Assembly (NCBI GenBank): GCA_031289625.1
Contig: JAITPB010000100.1
Span: forward strand, 1-12,173
DNA length: 12,173 nucleotides
DNA from: Clostridiales bacterium
Lineage (GTDB): Bacteria; Bacillota; Clostridia; Lachnospirales; WQUN01
Direction: 5' to 3'
Part shown: in pieces, positions 1 through 7,030 of the stretch
Numbering within the stretch: the stretch's first letter is position 1
How the letters are laid out: each line of letters starts with the position of its first letter
The notes under the pieces: generated by a model
Told to the model about the DNA's origin: nothing
Database searches by the model: none
The model's input: only the letters and a program-made list of their open reading frames with translations
Position numbers and translations under genes: made by a program

Positions 1-770
1 TCCATCTTCATGACTTCAAATCCATCCATGGCCGCTTCCAGGGCGCGGAAAGGATTGATTTCCGTGACGATGACGCGCGCGCCCAATCCTTGCGCACGCC
101 TGGCGATGCCGGAGGAGCAATATCCATAGCCCCCCACCACGATGACTTTTCCCGTCACCATAAGATTGGTGGCGTACATGACGGCGTCCCAGACGGACTG
201 ACCTGTGCCGTGACGATTGTCAAACAAGCGTTTGCAATTGGCGTCGTTGACGGCCATCATGGGAAAATTCAGACGGCCTTCCCGCGCCCGCGCTTTCAAG
301 CGATGAATCCCTGTGGTGGTTTCCTCGCACCCGCCGATTAAATCTTTCGCGTAGGCCGTGCACTCTCCATGCAGCAAGCCCACCATGTCTCCGCCGTCGT
401 CCAGGATGATATGCGGGCAAAACGCCAACGTTTTTTTCAGGTGCCCGGCGTACTCTTCCGCCGTGGCGTTATGCCAGGCGTAAACGTTCATGCCCAGAGC
501 GTCCAGCGCCGCGCAGACGTCGTCTTTGGTGGAAAGGACATTGGAACCCGTAACCGCCACGTCCGCGCCGCCGGCGCGCAATAGCAGGCTCAAGTAGGCC
601 GTTTTGGCTTCCAAATGAATGGAGACCGCGATTCGCATTCCCTCGAAGGGTTTCTCCCGCGTGAACTGTTCTTCTATCCGTGATAAAACCGGCATGAACT
701 CTTTTTCTTTGACCCAGTTGATTTTTTTCATTCCGATCTCTGTCAGCGATTTGTCTCGGATATCACTCAT
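1..770 (-). CDS. ahcY: S-adenosylhomocysteine hydrolase (adenosylhomocysteinase), partial at 3' end
   Basis: This enzyme reversibly splits S-adenosylhomocysteine into adenosine and homocysteine in the cytosol, removing the product of SAM-dependent methylation; it uses tightly bound NAD. The first 256 residues are visible and the gene runs off the left edge. Family motifs seen: SIHLEAKTAYL (His52), DDGGD (125-129), EETTTG (149-154), VNDANCKRLFDN (174-185, with Lys180 and Asp184 at the catalytic Lys/Asp positions), GTGQS, then the NAD Rossmann strand-turn at 209-221 and VTEINP. The opening KINWV...MP and the lack of extra insertions resemble the shorter Thermotoga/archaeal-type enzymes. The Rossmann turn reads GYGYCSSG, so the third Gly of GxGxxG is Ser219. 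The ATG at 770 has AAAGGA upstream at good spacing and its own promoter. Some enzymes of this subgroup act on S-inosylhomocysteine instead; sequence alone does not settle that. Confidence 0.95.
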   Translation of the reverse strand, partial: MSDIRDKSLTEIGMKKINWVKEKEFMPVLSRIEEQFTREKPFEGMRIAVSIHLEAKTAYLSLLLRAGGADVAVTGSNVLSTKDDVCAALDALGMNVYAWHNATAEEYAGHLKKTLAFCPHIILDDGGDMVGLLHGECTAYAKDLIGGCEETTTGIHRLKARAREGRLNFPMMAVNDANCKRLFDNRHGTGQSVWDAVMYATNLMVTGKVIVVGGYGYCSSGIARRAQGLGARVIVTEINPFRALEAAMDGFEVMKM

Positions 771-807
771 AAGATTTTCCTTTCGTATTTTTTGGTTTAC
801 TTTGAAA

Positions 808-837
808 AGTATACCACGCGCACGGGGAAGGCGTAAA
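808..837 (-). promoter_or_regulatory. Promoter of ahcY (extended -10)
   Basis: On the minus strand the -10 box TATACT (808-813) is preceded by TGG, an extended -10 (TGn). A weak -35 box TTTACG lies at 832-837, 18 nt away. Transcription would begin near 801, giving a leader of about 30 nt, too short for a SAM or SAH riboswitch. Confidence 0.6.
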
Positions 838-846
838 TAAAATAAT

Positions 847-896
847 AAAAAAAAGGCCGCCACAGTCTCATCCGAGTCTGTAACAGCCTTTTTTTT
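847..896 (-). terminator. Rho-independent terminator after the microprotein gene, possibly bidirectional
   Basis: An 11-bp outer stem pairs eight A plus GGC (847-857) with GCC plus eight T (886-896). An inner stem has ACAG (862-865) pairing with CTGT (878-881), then CTC/GAG. Because the arms are A-tract and T-tract, either strand gives a hairpin followed by a U-run. It begins right at the stop codon of the small minus-strand gene and separates it from ahcY. Confidence 0.85.
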
Positions 897-1053
897 ATTT
901 TCCTTCACAAGCGCGAAATCCCCCGCCGGACATCATCATAATCATCAGGATCAATAACATGGAATTGTCCCCGCCTGGCCCACCGGCAAAGCTTCCGCCC
1001 TGCATCATCAGTATCATAAGCATCAGCATCATTCCGTTACCGCCAAAACCCAT
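895..1053 (-). CDS. Met/Gly-rich hydrophobic microprotein, 52 aa, no recognised family
   Basis: I do not recognise this protein. The start at 1053 was chosen over the upstream ATG at 1092 because a perfect AGGAGGAGGA site sits 6 nt before it. The product is 52 residues, of which 12 are Met and 14 Gly. It is built as an internal duplication: MMLMLMILMM (8-17) followed by QGGSF, and SMLLILMIMMM (31-41) followed by SGGGF, joined by a Gly-rich linker. The tail carries a Cys and two basic residues. Each hydrophobic block is about 10 residues, short for a standard membrane helix but able to insert or aggregate. A sigma-E/sigma-K-like promoter precedes it and a strong terminator follows, so it is a complete single-gene unit. 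Small Gly-rich hydrophobic proteins (for example the YjcZ group) occur among spore-formers, so a spore-coat or spore-membrane role is a guess. Confidence 0.75.
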   Translation of the reverse strand: MGFGGNGMMLMLMILMMQGGSFAGGPGGDNSMLLILMIMMMSGGGFRACEGK

Positions 1054-1086
1054 AAGAATCCTCCTCCTCAAAACGCGCTTCATGTG

Positions 1087-1117
1087 TATCATATGAGCGG
1101 AAGGAGAAAAAATTGAC
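1087..1117 (-). promoter_or_regulatory. Putative sporulation (sigma-E/K type) promoter of the microprotein gene
   Basis: On the minus strand GTCAATTT (1110-1117) and CATATGATA (1087-1095) are separated by exactly 14 nt. The -10 part fits the sigma-K pattern CATAnnnTA and resembles the sigma-E -10 CATAnnnT. The predicted start lies about 25-30 nt before the gene's start codon, leaving room for its ribosome binding site. The yqfC promoter has the same -10 octamer and spacing. Confidence 0.5.
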
Positions 1118-1144
1118 TAAATAGAAAAATTTATCGTGGGTCAA
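1107..1144 (-). terminator. Weak intrinsic terminator after the aminopeptidase gene
   Basis: On the minus strand TTGAC (1140-1144) pairs with GTCAA (1113-1117). An inner TAAAT/ATTTA stem closes a six-base loop, with a one-sided bulge between the stems. Six T follow (1107-1112). The stem is AU-rich, so termination may be partial. The right arm overlaps the -35 region of the microprotein promoter. Confidence 0.35.
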
Positions 1145-1145
1145 G

Positions 1146-2384
1146 TCAAGATTTGTCCTGTGCAAATTTCCCGTTTACAAATACCGGCGTCTCTACGCCG
1201 TCTTTATCGAGGCCAATGACGCTCAAATCCTCCGTGCCCACCATAAAATCCACATGAATGAGCGAGTCATTGACGCCAGCTTTCGCCACTTCCGCCGCGC
1301 TCATGCTGTCCGATCCGGCCAGGCAGACAGGGTAGCCTTTGCCCAACGCGAAATGACAGGATGCGTTTTCATCAAACAGCGTGTTGTAAAACAGCAGGCC
1401 CATCCGCGTGATCGGCGAGTCAAACGGCACCAGCGCAATCTCGCCGAGATAGCGCGCGCCGCCGTCATTGTCCAGCAGTCCCCGCAAAATCTCTTCGTTT
1501 TTTTTCGCTTTGAAGGAAATGGCTTGGCCGTCCTGAAATGTAAACTCGAAATTTTCAATCAGGTTTCCGTTGTAAGACAGCGGCATGGAACTGACTACGC
1601 GGCCGTTGACGCCGTCCCGTTTCGGCGCGCTGAAAATTTCTTCCGTGGGGATATTCGGGTTGAATGGCACGCCCTCTTTGTCATGTTCCGCGCCGCCCAG
1701 CCAGAGATGGCCTTCCGGCATCTCCACAGTCAAGTCCGTGCCCAGCGCGTTGCGGTAACGCAGACTTCGAAAATTTTTTTGGTTCAGATACGCCAGCCGG
1801 CCCTGGAAATTTTGGTTGTGCCGATGCCACGCCTCAATGGGATCCGGTTCGTTCATGCGCGTGATTTCCATGATGGCCTGCCAGAGTTTTTCTACCGCTT
1901 CGTCCCCGGCGAGTGTTGGAAAAATTTTGCGCGCCCAGGCCGGCGACGGAATGGCGGCGATGGACCAGCGGACCGCGTTGGACATGGAGAGTTCCCGATG
2001 TTTTTTCAGCGCGGCGTTTCGCGCGGCCTGGTATCGGCTCACGCGAGACGCGGACACGCCCGCGAGAAGATCGGGATCGTCCGATTCAATGTATAAGAGT
2101 ACGGCTTTTTGGGCGTCAAAATGATCGTAGCTGTCGGTCAGCCATTGGGGAAAGGCGTCAAAGGCTTCGTCTCCGGCGCGCAGGTATTTCAGGCGGCGGC
2201 AGATCGAATCATCCCATCGATGAAAGACTTCTTTCGCGCCCAAATCATAGGCGCTTTCCGCGAGCAGCCGGGCAAAGGCCGCGTCCTGCGTGTCGGCATC
2301 GATCACCACGGCGTCTCCTTTTTGCACGTTGCCGCCCACGCGGGCAAACAACTCAGCGTACTTTTGTATTTTGGCTTTTTCCAT
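1146..2384 (-). CDS. ampS: M29 family metallo-aminopeptidase (AmpS/PepS/AmpT type)
   Basis: This cytosolic two-metal exopeptidase removes N-terminal residues from peptides. The length of 412 residues is that of the full family. The metal ligands known from Thermus AmpT and staphylococcal AmpS can be placed: Glu249 (in PTEEIF), Glu315 (in YLGEIALV), His344 (in ENASCHFALG), His377 and Asp379 (in IHVDFMVG), with the conserved Tyr at 351. No signal peptide is seen. The ATG at 2384 has AAGGAG 6 nt upstream. It starts 26 nt after the second ABC exporter subunit gene, with no terminator between, so it is probably the last gene of that operon. Whether that pairing has meaning (for instance peptide handling) is unknown. 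The enzyme appears intact. Confidence 0.95.
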   Translation of the reverse strand: MEKAKIQKYAELFARVGGNVQKGDAVVIDADTQDAAFARLLAESAYDLGAKEVFHRWDDSICRRLKYLRAGDEAFDAFPQWLTDSYDHFDAQKAVLLYIESDDPDLLAGVSASRVSRYQAARNAALKKHRELSMSNAVRWSIAAIPSPAWARKIFPTLAGDEAVEKLWQAIMEITRMNEPDPIEAWHRHNQNFQGRLAYLNQKNFRSLRYRNALGTDLTVEMPEGHLWLGGAEHDKEGVPFNPNIPTEEIFSAPKRDGVNGRVVSSMPLSYNGNLIENFEFTFQDGQAISFKAKKNEEILRGLLDNDGGARYLGEIALVPFDSPITRMGLLFYNTLFDENASCHFALGKGYPVCLAGSDSMSAAEVAKAGVNDSLIHVDFMVGTEDLSVIGLDKDGVETPVFVNGKFAQDKS

Positions 2385-2410
2385 TAGAGTCTCCTTGTTT
2401 TTTTCGAGTT

Positions 2411-4237
2411 TTACGCTTGCAGTATTTTATTTTCCGCTTCTTCTTTAAATTGATTCGTATACAGATGGTAATACGCGCCTTGTAATTTCAGCAGTTCCCG
2501 ATGGCTGCCCTCTTCCTGAATTTTTCCGTTGTGGATTAACAGAATCCTGTCGCAGGAGCGGATGGTAGACAGCCGGTGCGCTACAATAAAACTGGTGCGT
2601 CCCGCGAGTACCGCGTCCACCGCTTTTTGGATCACCCGCTCTGTTTCCGTGTCAATGGAGGACGTGGCCTCGTCCAACACGAAAATTTGGGGATTGGCGA
2701 TGATGGCGCGCGCGAAGGAGACGAGCTGCTTCTGACCGGAAGAAAGGCGGCTGCCGCCTTCTCCGGCTTCCGTATCAAACCCTCGCTCCAGTTTCATAAT
2801 GAATTCATCGGCGCTGACGGTTCTGGCGGCGCGCTGTATTTCTTCGTCCGTAGCGTCCAGCTTGGCGTAGCGGATGTTTTCGGCAATGGTTCCGCTGAAC
2901 AGGTGCGGCGACTGCAGCACATAACCCAGGTTGGATTGCAGCCAAATCTGCGAACGCTCCCGGTAATCTGTCCCGTCGATGAGAATCCGCCCGGCTGTCG
3001 GCTCGTAAAAGCGGCAAATCAAATTGACAATGGTGCTTTTGCCCGCACCGGTTTCCCCCACCAGCGCGATTTTTTCCCCGGCTTTGACATGCAGATTGAA
3101 ATCCTCCAGCACTTTTTCGCCTGTTTTATAGCGGAAGCACGTATGCTCAAACACAATATCCCCTTGAATGACGGGCCAGTTTTCGGGCCGCGGGTTGACG
3201 CTGCCGCCGTACACAGCCTCAATCTCAGGCCGGTCCGCGATGTCCGGCTCGGTTTCGATCAAAGACAGAGTCCTCTCGGCGGCGGCCTGCGCGGATTGAA
3301 ACTCGGAAAACACCCGGGCGATTTGCTGCGCTGGTTCAAAAATTTGTAGGGCGTAGGCGATGAACAGGGAATATGTGCCGAAGCTGATCAGCCCGGTCTG
3401 AACCCGGCCGCCGCCGATCCACAGCACCAGCCCGACGCCGACGGAGCCGAGGGAGATCACGATGGGCAGATAGATCGAGGAGATCACAGCCGCGCGGATA
3501 CTGGCCGCGCGCATACCGCCGGACAAGACGGCAAACTCCTCAAAGTTTTTGTCTTCGCGCAGGAGGGTTTTGGTGGTGCGCGCGCCGTTGATGCCCTCAT
3601 TGTACGCGCCGGTGATTTTGGAATTGATCTTGCGGACTTCCCGGTGGTTTTTCAAGATCGTCCGCTGAAACAGCACGCTGACCAACATCAAAATGGGAAA
3701 CATCGAAAGCGTGATGAGCGCAAGCCGCGCATTTAAAATAAACATGTTGACGGTCACTATCAGGATGATGGCCACGCCCCAGATGATATCCAGGGAACTC
3801 CAGGCAATCACATCGCCGATGCGCTGCGCGTCAGAGGTCATCCGCGACATAATCCAGCCCACGGGCGTGGTGTCATAGTAGGAAAAAGAAAGCTCCTGTA
3901 ACTTTTTAAAACCCATTTTCCGGATCGTGTAGACCACGCCGCATTCCAATCGGCCAGAGTTTATAATAAAGAAACAAATGGTAAACCCCTGAAAAAATAC
4001 CAGCGCCAAATAACCGGCTATAAAAATGGGAAACCCCTGATAGCTATTTTTGACGATAAACTCATCAATGGCCACCTTGGACATGAGCGGAAAAATGGAA
4101 TCGATGGCGGCGTTTAAAATCATGAGCGCCAGCATCAAAATCATTTCTTTTCGATAGACCGCCGTCAATTTTACCAGCCTGACCCAAATACTGGCGTTGA
4201 ACTCCTTCGTGTAATCTTGCTCCTCAAAATAATTCAT
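2411..4237 (-). CDS. ABC exporter, heterodimer subunit with consensus catalytic residues (BmrD/TM288-like)
   Basis: This is a half-transporter: an N-terminal six-helix exporter domain (about residues 20-320) fused to an ATPase domain (about 358-600), 608 aa in all. Nucleotide-binding motifs: Walker A GETGAGKS (394-401), Q-loop Gln442, signature LSSGQ (498-502, with Ser in place of the second-position Gly of LSGGQ), Walker B ending Asp522-Glu523, and H-loop His554. The catalytic Glu and His are intact while the signature deviates. This is expected for the partner of a subunit with a degenerate site, as in TM287/288, BmrCD and LmrCD. Its ATG overlaps the stop of that partner by four bases (ATGA), with GGAGGG just upstream. 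Likely role: efflux of drugs, lipids or peptides across the cytoplasmic membrane; substrate unknown. Confidence 0.93.
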   Translation of the reverse strand: MNYFEEQDYTKEFNASIWVRLVKLTAVYRKEMILMLALMILNAAIDSIFPLMSKVAIDEFIVKNSYQGFPIFIAGYLALVFFQGFTICFFIINSGRLECGVVYTIRKMGFKKLQELSFSYYDTTPVGWIMSRMTSDAQRIGDVIAWSSLDIIWGVAIILIVTVNMFILNARLALITLSMFPILMLVSVLFQRTILKNHREVRKINSKITGAYNEGINGARTTKTLLREDKNFEEFAVLSGGMRAASIRAAVISSIYLPIVISLGSVGVGLVLWIGGGRVQTGLISFGTYSLFIAYALQIFEPAQQIARVFSEFQSAQAAAERTLSLIETEPDIADRPEIEAVYGGSVNPRPENWPVIQGDIVFEHTCFRYKTGEKVLEDFNLHVKAGEKIALVGETGAGKSTIVNLICRFYEPTAGRILIDGTDYRERSQIWLQSNLGYVLQSPHLFSGTIAENIRYAKLDATDEEIQRAARTVSADEFIMKLERGFDTEAGEGGSRLSSGQKQLVSFARAIIANPQIFVLDEATSSIDTETERVIQKAVDAVLAGRTSFIVAHRLSTIRSCDRILLIHNGKIQEEGSHRELLKLQGAYYHLYTNQFKEEAENKILQA

Positions 4238-6030
4238 AAACCCTCCGCCTCAAATTCCTCCTCCAGTGTGTTTTGGATGTTCCAGATGCGGGCGTACAGA
4301 CCGTCCCGGCCAATCAGTTCCTGATGCGTCCCCGCGCTGGAGAGGCGGCCGTTTTCGAGGACAAAGATCCGATCAGCTTCCATGAGAGTGGTAATCCGCT
4401 GCGAAATGATAAAGGTAGTGACGTTCGCGGCGCTTTTCCGCAGCGCCGCCCGTATCCGCGCATCTGTTTCTGTGTCCACCGCGCTCAGGGAGTCGTCGAA
4501 AATCAAGATGTCGCTGTTTTTGATCAACGTCCGCGTGATGGCTACGCGCTGTTTCTGGCCGCCGGACAGCGTGACGCCTCTTTCCCCGACCAGCGTGTCA
4601 TATCCGTGTTCAAATCCCTCGATCACGTCATGCACCGCCGCGGTTCGGGCCGCCTCGTAAATTTCTTCGTCCAGCGCGCCGAACCGGGCCATGCGGATGT
4701 TATTCAGAATGGTTTTGGAATAGAGGAACGGCTCCTGCAAAACCATGCCGATTTTCCCGCGCAGCCAATCTTTCGCGATGCCGCGCAATTCCGTCCCGCC
4801 GATTTTGATCGAGCCCTGATAGTCATACAGGCGCAGCAAAAGATGCATCATGGTGGATTTGCCCGATCCGGCGGCGCCCAGGATGGCAATCGTCTCTCCT
4901 GCGCGTATCGTAAAAGATAGATCGTTTAACACGGGGTTTTTATTTTCATAGGCGAAGGAGACATGATCAAAAACAATGTCTTCGCGCAGAGAGGGCCGCG
5001 CGGCCCCTGTGTCCGTTTCCGCGGGCGTATTGATGATTTCATAGACGCGTCCCAGGGAAACGCCCATCTTGCCCATTTCGCTCAAAATACGCCCCAGCTG
5101 GCGCATGGGAAACACGAGCATCCCCACATATGTATTAAACACCAGCAAAGCCCCCAGGCTGAGGCGGCCCTGTATCGTCAGCGTGACGCCCAAGAACAGC
5201 GTCACGCCGATTTGCGTGAAGCAGAGCAGCTCGGAAAACGCCCAAAAATACGCCAGCAGTTTGGTGACGAGAATCCCTAAGGAACAAAAGGCGGCGTTCT
5301 TTTCCTCGAATTTATCCACTTCGTATTTTGGCCGGCCAAAGGCGCGCACGACCCGGACGCCGCTCAAGTTTTCCTGCAGGACGGTTTGCAGTTCGCCTTC
5401 TTTTTCGTCCAGCCGTAAAAAAGACGCGGTAATTTGTTTATAGAAGATGGCGGAAAAGATAAACAGAATCGGGATGACAATGAGGGAGACAAGTGTCAGC
5501 GTTCCGTTCATGCCCGCCATGATGCTGACGGAGAAAAGCAGAATAAAAATCGTGCGGGCCATTTCCACCATTTGATTGGCCAGAAAGCGGCGAATGGTTT
5601 CCACGTCGGAGGTACAGCGTTGGATCAAGTCGCCGGTCTGCGCCTTGACGTGATAATCATAAGGCAGCCTTTGCAGATGATCGTAGAGCGTGTCTTTTAA
5701 ACGCTGGGCGATATTCTCCGCGGCCATAGCTGTCCAGCGGCCCCGAAAATAGGAAAACACACCGCTTAATAAGGTAAACGCGGCGATGGCCAGCGCGCAG
5801 ATCCAAAGGTTCCGCGCCAGAACGGAGACGCCTCCGGCGCGGCGGATCAAACGGATGACGAAGGCCGGCGCGTCAAGGGGCAGGCCCTGGAGCGCCGAAT
5901 CCACAGTGATTTTGATGACCAGCGGCGGCAGCATGGCGGACAAAGTTGCCAGCCCCGCCATGAGGATGGCGCCCAAATAAAAGAGACGGTTCCCTTTGAG
6001 AAGCCGCCAGAAACGTTTAAACGTGATCAA
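4234..6030 (-). CDS. ABC exporter, heterodimer subunit with degenerate catalytic site (BmrC/TM287-like)
   Basis: This is a half-transporter of 598 aa: six-helix membrane domain (about 15-330), then the ATPase domain (about 351-590). Motifs: Walker A GAAGSGKS (385-392), Q-loop Gln432, intact signature LSGGQ (488-492), Walker B IFDD in which the catalytic Glu is Asp513, and the H-loop ISQR in which the switch His is Gln544. Asp and Gln at these two places mark the non-hydrolysing subunit of heterodimeric exporters such as TM287/288 and BmrCD. The start is taken as TTG at 6030, with GGAGG about 10 nt upstream. An open frame extends back to an ATG at 6153, but that adds a Cys/Arg-rich stretch overlapping the preceding gene and lacks a binding site. 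The gene leads the exporter-aminopeptidase group. Confidence 0.9.
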   Translation of the reverse strand: MITFKRFWRLLKGNRLFYLGAILMAGLATLSAMLPPLVIKITVDSALQGLPLDAPAFVIRLIRRAGGVSVLARNLWICALAIAAFTLLSGVFSYFRGRWTAMAAENIAQRLKDTLYDHLQRLPYDYHVKAQTGDLIQRCTSDVETIRRFLANQMVEMARTIFILLFSVSIMAGMNGTLTLVSLIVIPILFIFSAIFYKQITASFLRLDEKEGELQTVLQENLSGVRVVRAFGRPKYEVDKFEEKNAAFCSLGILVTKLLAYFWAFSELLCFTQIGVTLFLGVTLTIQGRLSLGALLVFNTYVGMLVFPMRQLGRILSEMGKMGVSLGRVYEIINTPAETDTGAARPSLREDIVFDHVSFAYENKNPVLNDLSFTIRAGETIAILGAAGSGKSTMMHLLLRLYDYQGSIKIGGTELRGIAKDWLRGKIGMVLQEPFLYSKTILNNIRMARFGALDEEIYEAARTAAVHDVIEGFEHGYDTLVGERGVTLSGGQKQRVAITRTLIKNSDILIFDDSLSAVDTETDARIRAALRKSAANVTTFIISQRITTLMEADRIFVLENGRLSSAGTHQELIGRDGLYARIWNIQNTLEEEFEAEGL

Positions 6031-6077
6031 AACGCAAGGCCCTCCAGACAGACAGGAAAAAAACGTGCAAAATAAGC

Positions 6078-6111
6078 GGCAATCGCCGTGACGATCGCCA
6101 CGGCAATCGCC
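6078..6111 (-). terminator. Hairpin between the FNT gene and the ABC genes, possible weak terminator
   Basis: On the minus strand GCCGTGGC pairs with GTCACGGC (one G-U pair) around a GATC loop. Outside an internal loop lie GGC/GCC arms. A short T-rich run (CTTATTTT) follows two bases later. The arms carry two copies of CGGCGATTGCCG. It lies just past the FNT stop codon and could end that transcript partly, or simply separate the two units. The same bases are readable as codons of a short hydrophobic peptide. Confidence 0.4.
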
Positions 6112-6116
6112 GGGCG

Positions 6117-6941
6117 CTAGGCCGCGGCTTTTGGATTTTGAGTGCCGAACCACATCGCCGCGCCGAACCCCGCGCCGCCCAGCAGATTCCCCAGCGTGAC
6201 CGGCAGCAAGTTACGCAAAAAGAAATGGCTCCAGGTAAGCGCCGAAAGATTGACGCCGGCCTCCGCGGCAAGCGCGGCGTATTCCGGCGCTTGCGCCGCG
6301 AAAATTCCGGCGGGTATGTAATACATATTGGCCACGCAATGCTCAAACCCGCAGATGACAAAGAAAGCCACCGGAAGGTACGCGCCGGCGATACGGCCCG
6401 CGGTATCCTGCGCGGATAAACTGCACAGCACCCCGGCGCATACCAAAACATTGCAGGGGATAGCCAGCATGAAGGCGTTCAAGGGCGGCATCACACTCTT
6501 TGCCGCCGCCAGCTTGATGGTGTAGACCGCCAGGCCGCCGCCGGAATAATTCATCTGCCCGAACCAAGCGCAGAGAACGGCCAGCAGAGCGGCGCCGATA
6601 AAGTTGCCCAGGTACACGGCGGCCCAATTGCGCAGGACTTTTGAAAGCTTCGCGTCGCCGCTCCATACAGACACGCAGAGCATGGCGTTGCCGGTGAACA
6701 GTTCCGCGCCCAGGAGCAGCACCATCCCCAGCCCGAAGGGAAAGATCAGGCCGCTGATGAGCCGCGCCGCGGATACGTCGCCGATGCTGTGCGCCGCCGT
6801 ATTGGCCGCCGCCGCGCCGAAAGCGATGAAGGCGCCCGCCAGCACGGATAAAATTATCTGCTTGCTGACGGGCCTCTCCGTTTTCATGATTCCAGCTTTG
6901 GCATAATTTCGAATCGTTTCAGCGGGTGTAAAAATGCCCAT
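6117..6941 (-). CDS. Formate/nitrite transporter (FNT) family channel
   Basis: This 274-residue membrane protein matches the pentameric FNT family (FocA, NirC, FdhC), which move small monovalent anions such as formate or nitrite, often with protons. Visible family features: GAELFTGN (78-85), the AIPCNVLVC segment (160-168), GFEHCVANMYYIPAG (198-212) with the central pore His201, and RNLLPVTLGNLLGG near the C-terminus. In many members the residue after the central His is Ser; here it is Cys202. The start at 6941 is preceded by GGGAGGA at good spacing; an in-frame ATG at 7019 lacks a binding site and its extension (Arg/Lys-rich) does not look like this family. The gene has a strong promoter shared back-to-back with nox. 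An anaerobe would plausibly use it to export or take up formate; substrate not decided by sequence. Confidence 0.93.
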   Translation of the reverse strand: MGIFTPAETIRNYAKAGIMKTERPVSKQIILSVLAGAFIAFGAAAANTAAHSIGDVSAARLISGLIFPFGLGMVLLLGAELFTGNAMLCVSVWSGDAKLSKVLRNWAAVYLGNFIGAALLAVLCAWFGQMNYSGGGLAVYTIKLAAAKSVMPPLNAFMLAIPCNVLVCAGVLCSLSAQDTAGRIAGAYLPVAFFVICGFEHCVANMYYIPAGIFAAQAPEYAALAAEAGVNLSALTWSHFFLRNLLPVTLGNLLGGAGFGAAMWFGTQNPKAAA

Positions 6942-6976
6942 AATATGATTCCTCCCGCGTTTGGATCGGCAGCCCC

Positions 6977-7011
6977 AAAATAAAAACGCGGCGCCGCGCC
7001 GATCGGTTTTT
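6977..7011 (-). terminator. Terminator-like hairpin inside the FNT gene leader (possible attenuator)
   Basis: On the minus strand CGGCG (6997-7001) pairs with CGCCG (6989-6993) around a CGG loop. The stem is extended by AAAAAC (7006-7011) pairing with GTTTTT (6982-6987), with a small internal loop. The downstream run reads TTTTTATTTT (6977-6986). It lies about 25 nt after the predicted transcription start and about 35 nt before the start codon, so it is in the leader rather than at a gene end. Confidence 0.5.
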
Positions 7012-7030
7012 GATTTCATGGATTCGATCT

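Noticed and set aside
771..807. SAM or SAH riboswitch upstream of ahcY
   Set aside because: The predicted leader is only about 30 nt and shows no conserved stem or sequence of any SAM/SAH riboswitch class.
1254..2096. Long plus-strand open frame of 280 codons opposite the aminopeptidase
   Set aside because: It is the antisense shadow of a gene with a complete family match; the translation has no recognisable motif and the frame is open because of codon bias.
4273..4920. Plus-strand open frame of 215 codons opposite the ABC ATPase domain
   Set aside because: It is antisense to the Walker A, signature and Walker B regions of a clear ABC protein; no ribosome binding site of its own was seen.
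6031..6153. Upstream extension of the first ABC gene to the ATG at 6153
   Set aside because: It adds 41 Arg/Cys-rich residues, overlaps the FNT gene, has no ribosome binding site, and exporters of this type start where the TTG at 6030 does.
6942..7019. N-terminal extension of the FNT protein to the ATG at 7019
   Set aside because: No Shine-Dalgarno precedes it, it would start only a few bases after the predicted transcription start, its codons run through the leader hairpin, and FNT proteins begin close to the chosen Met.
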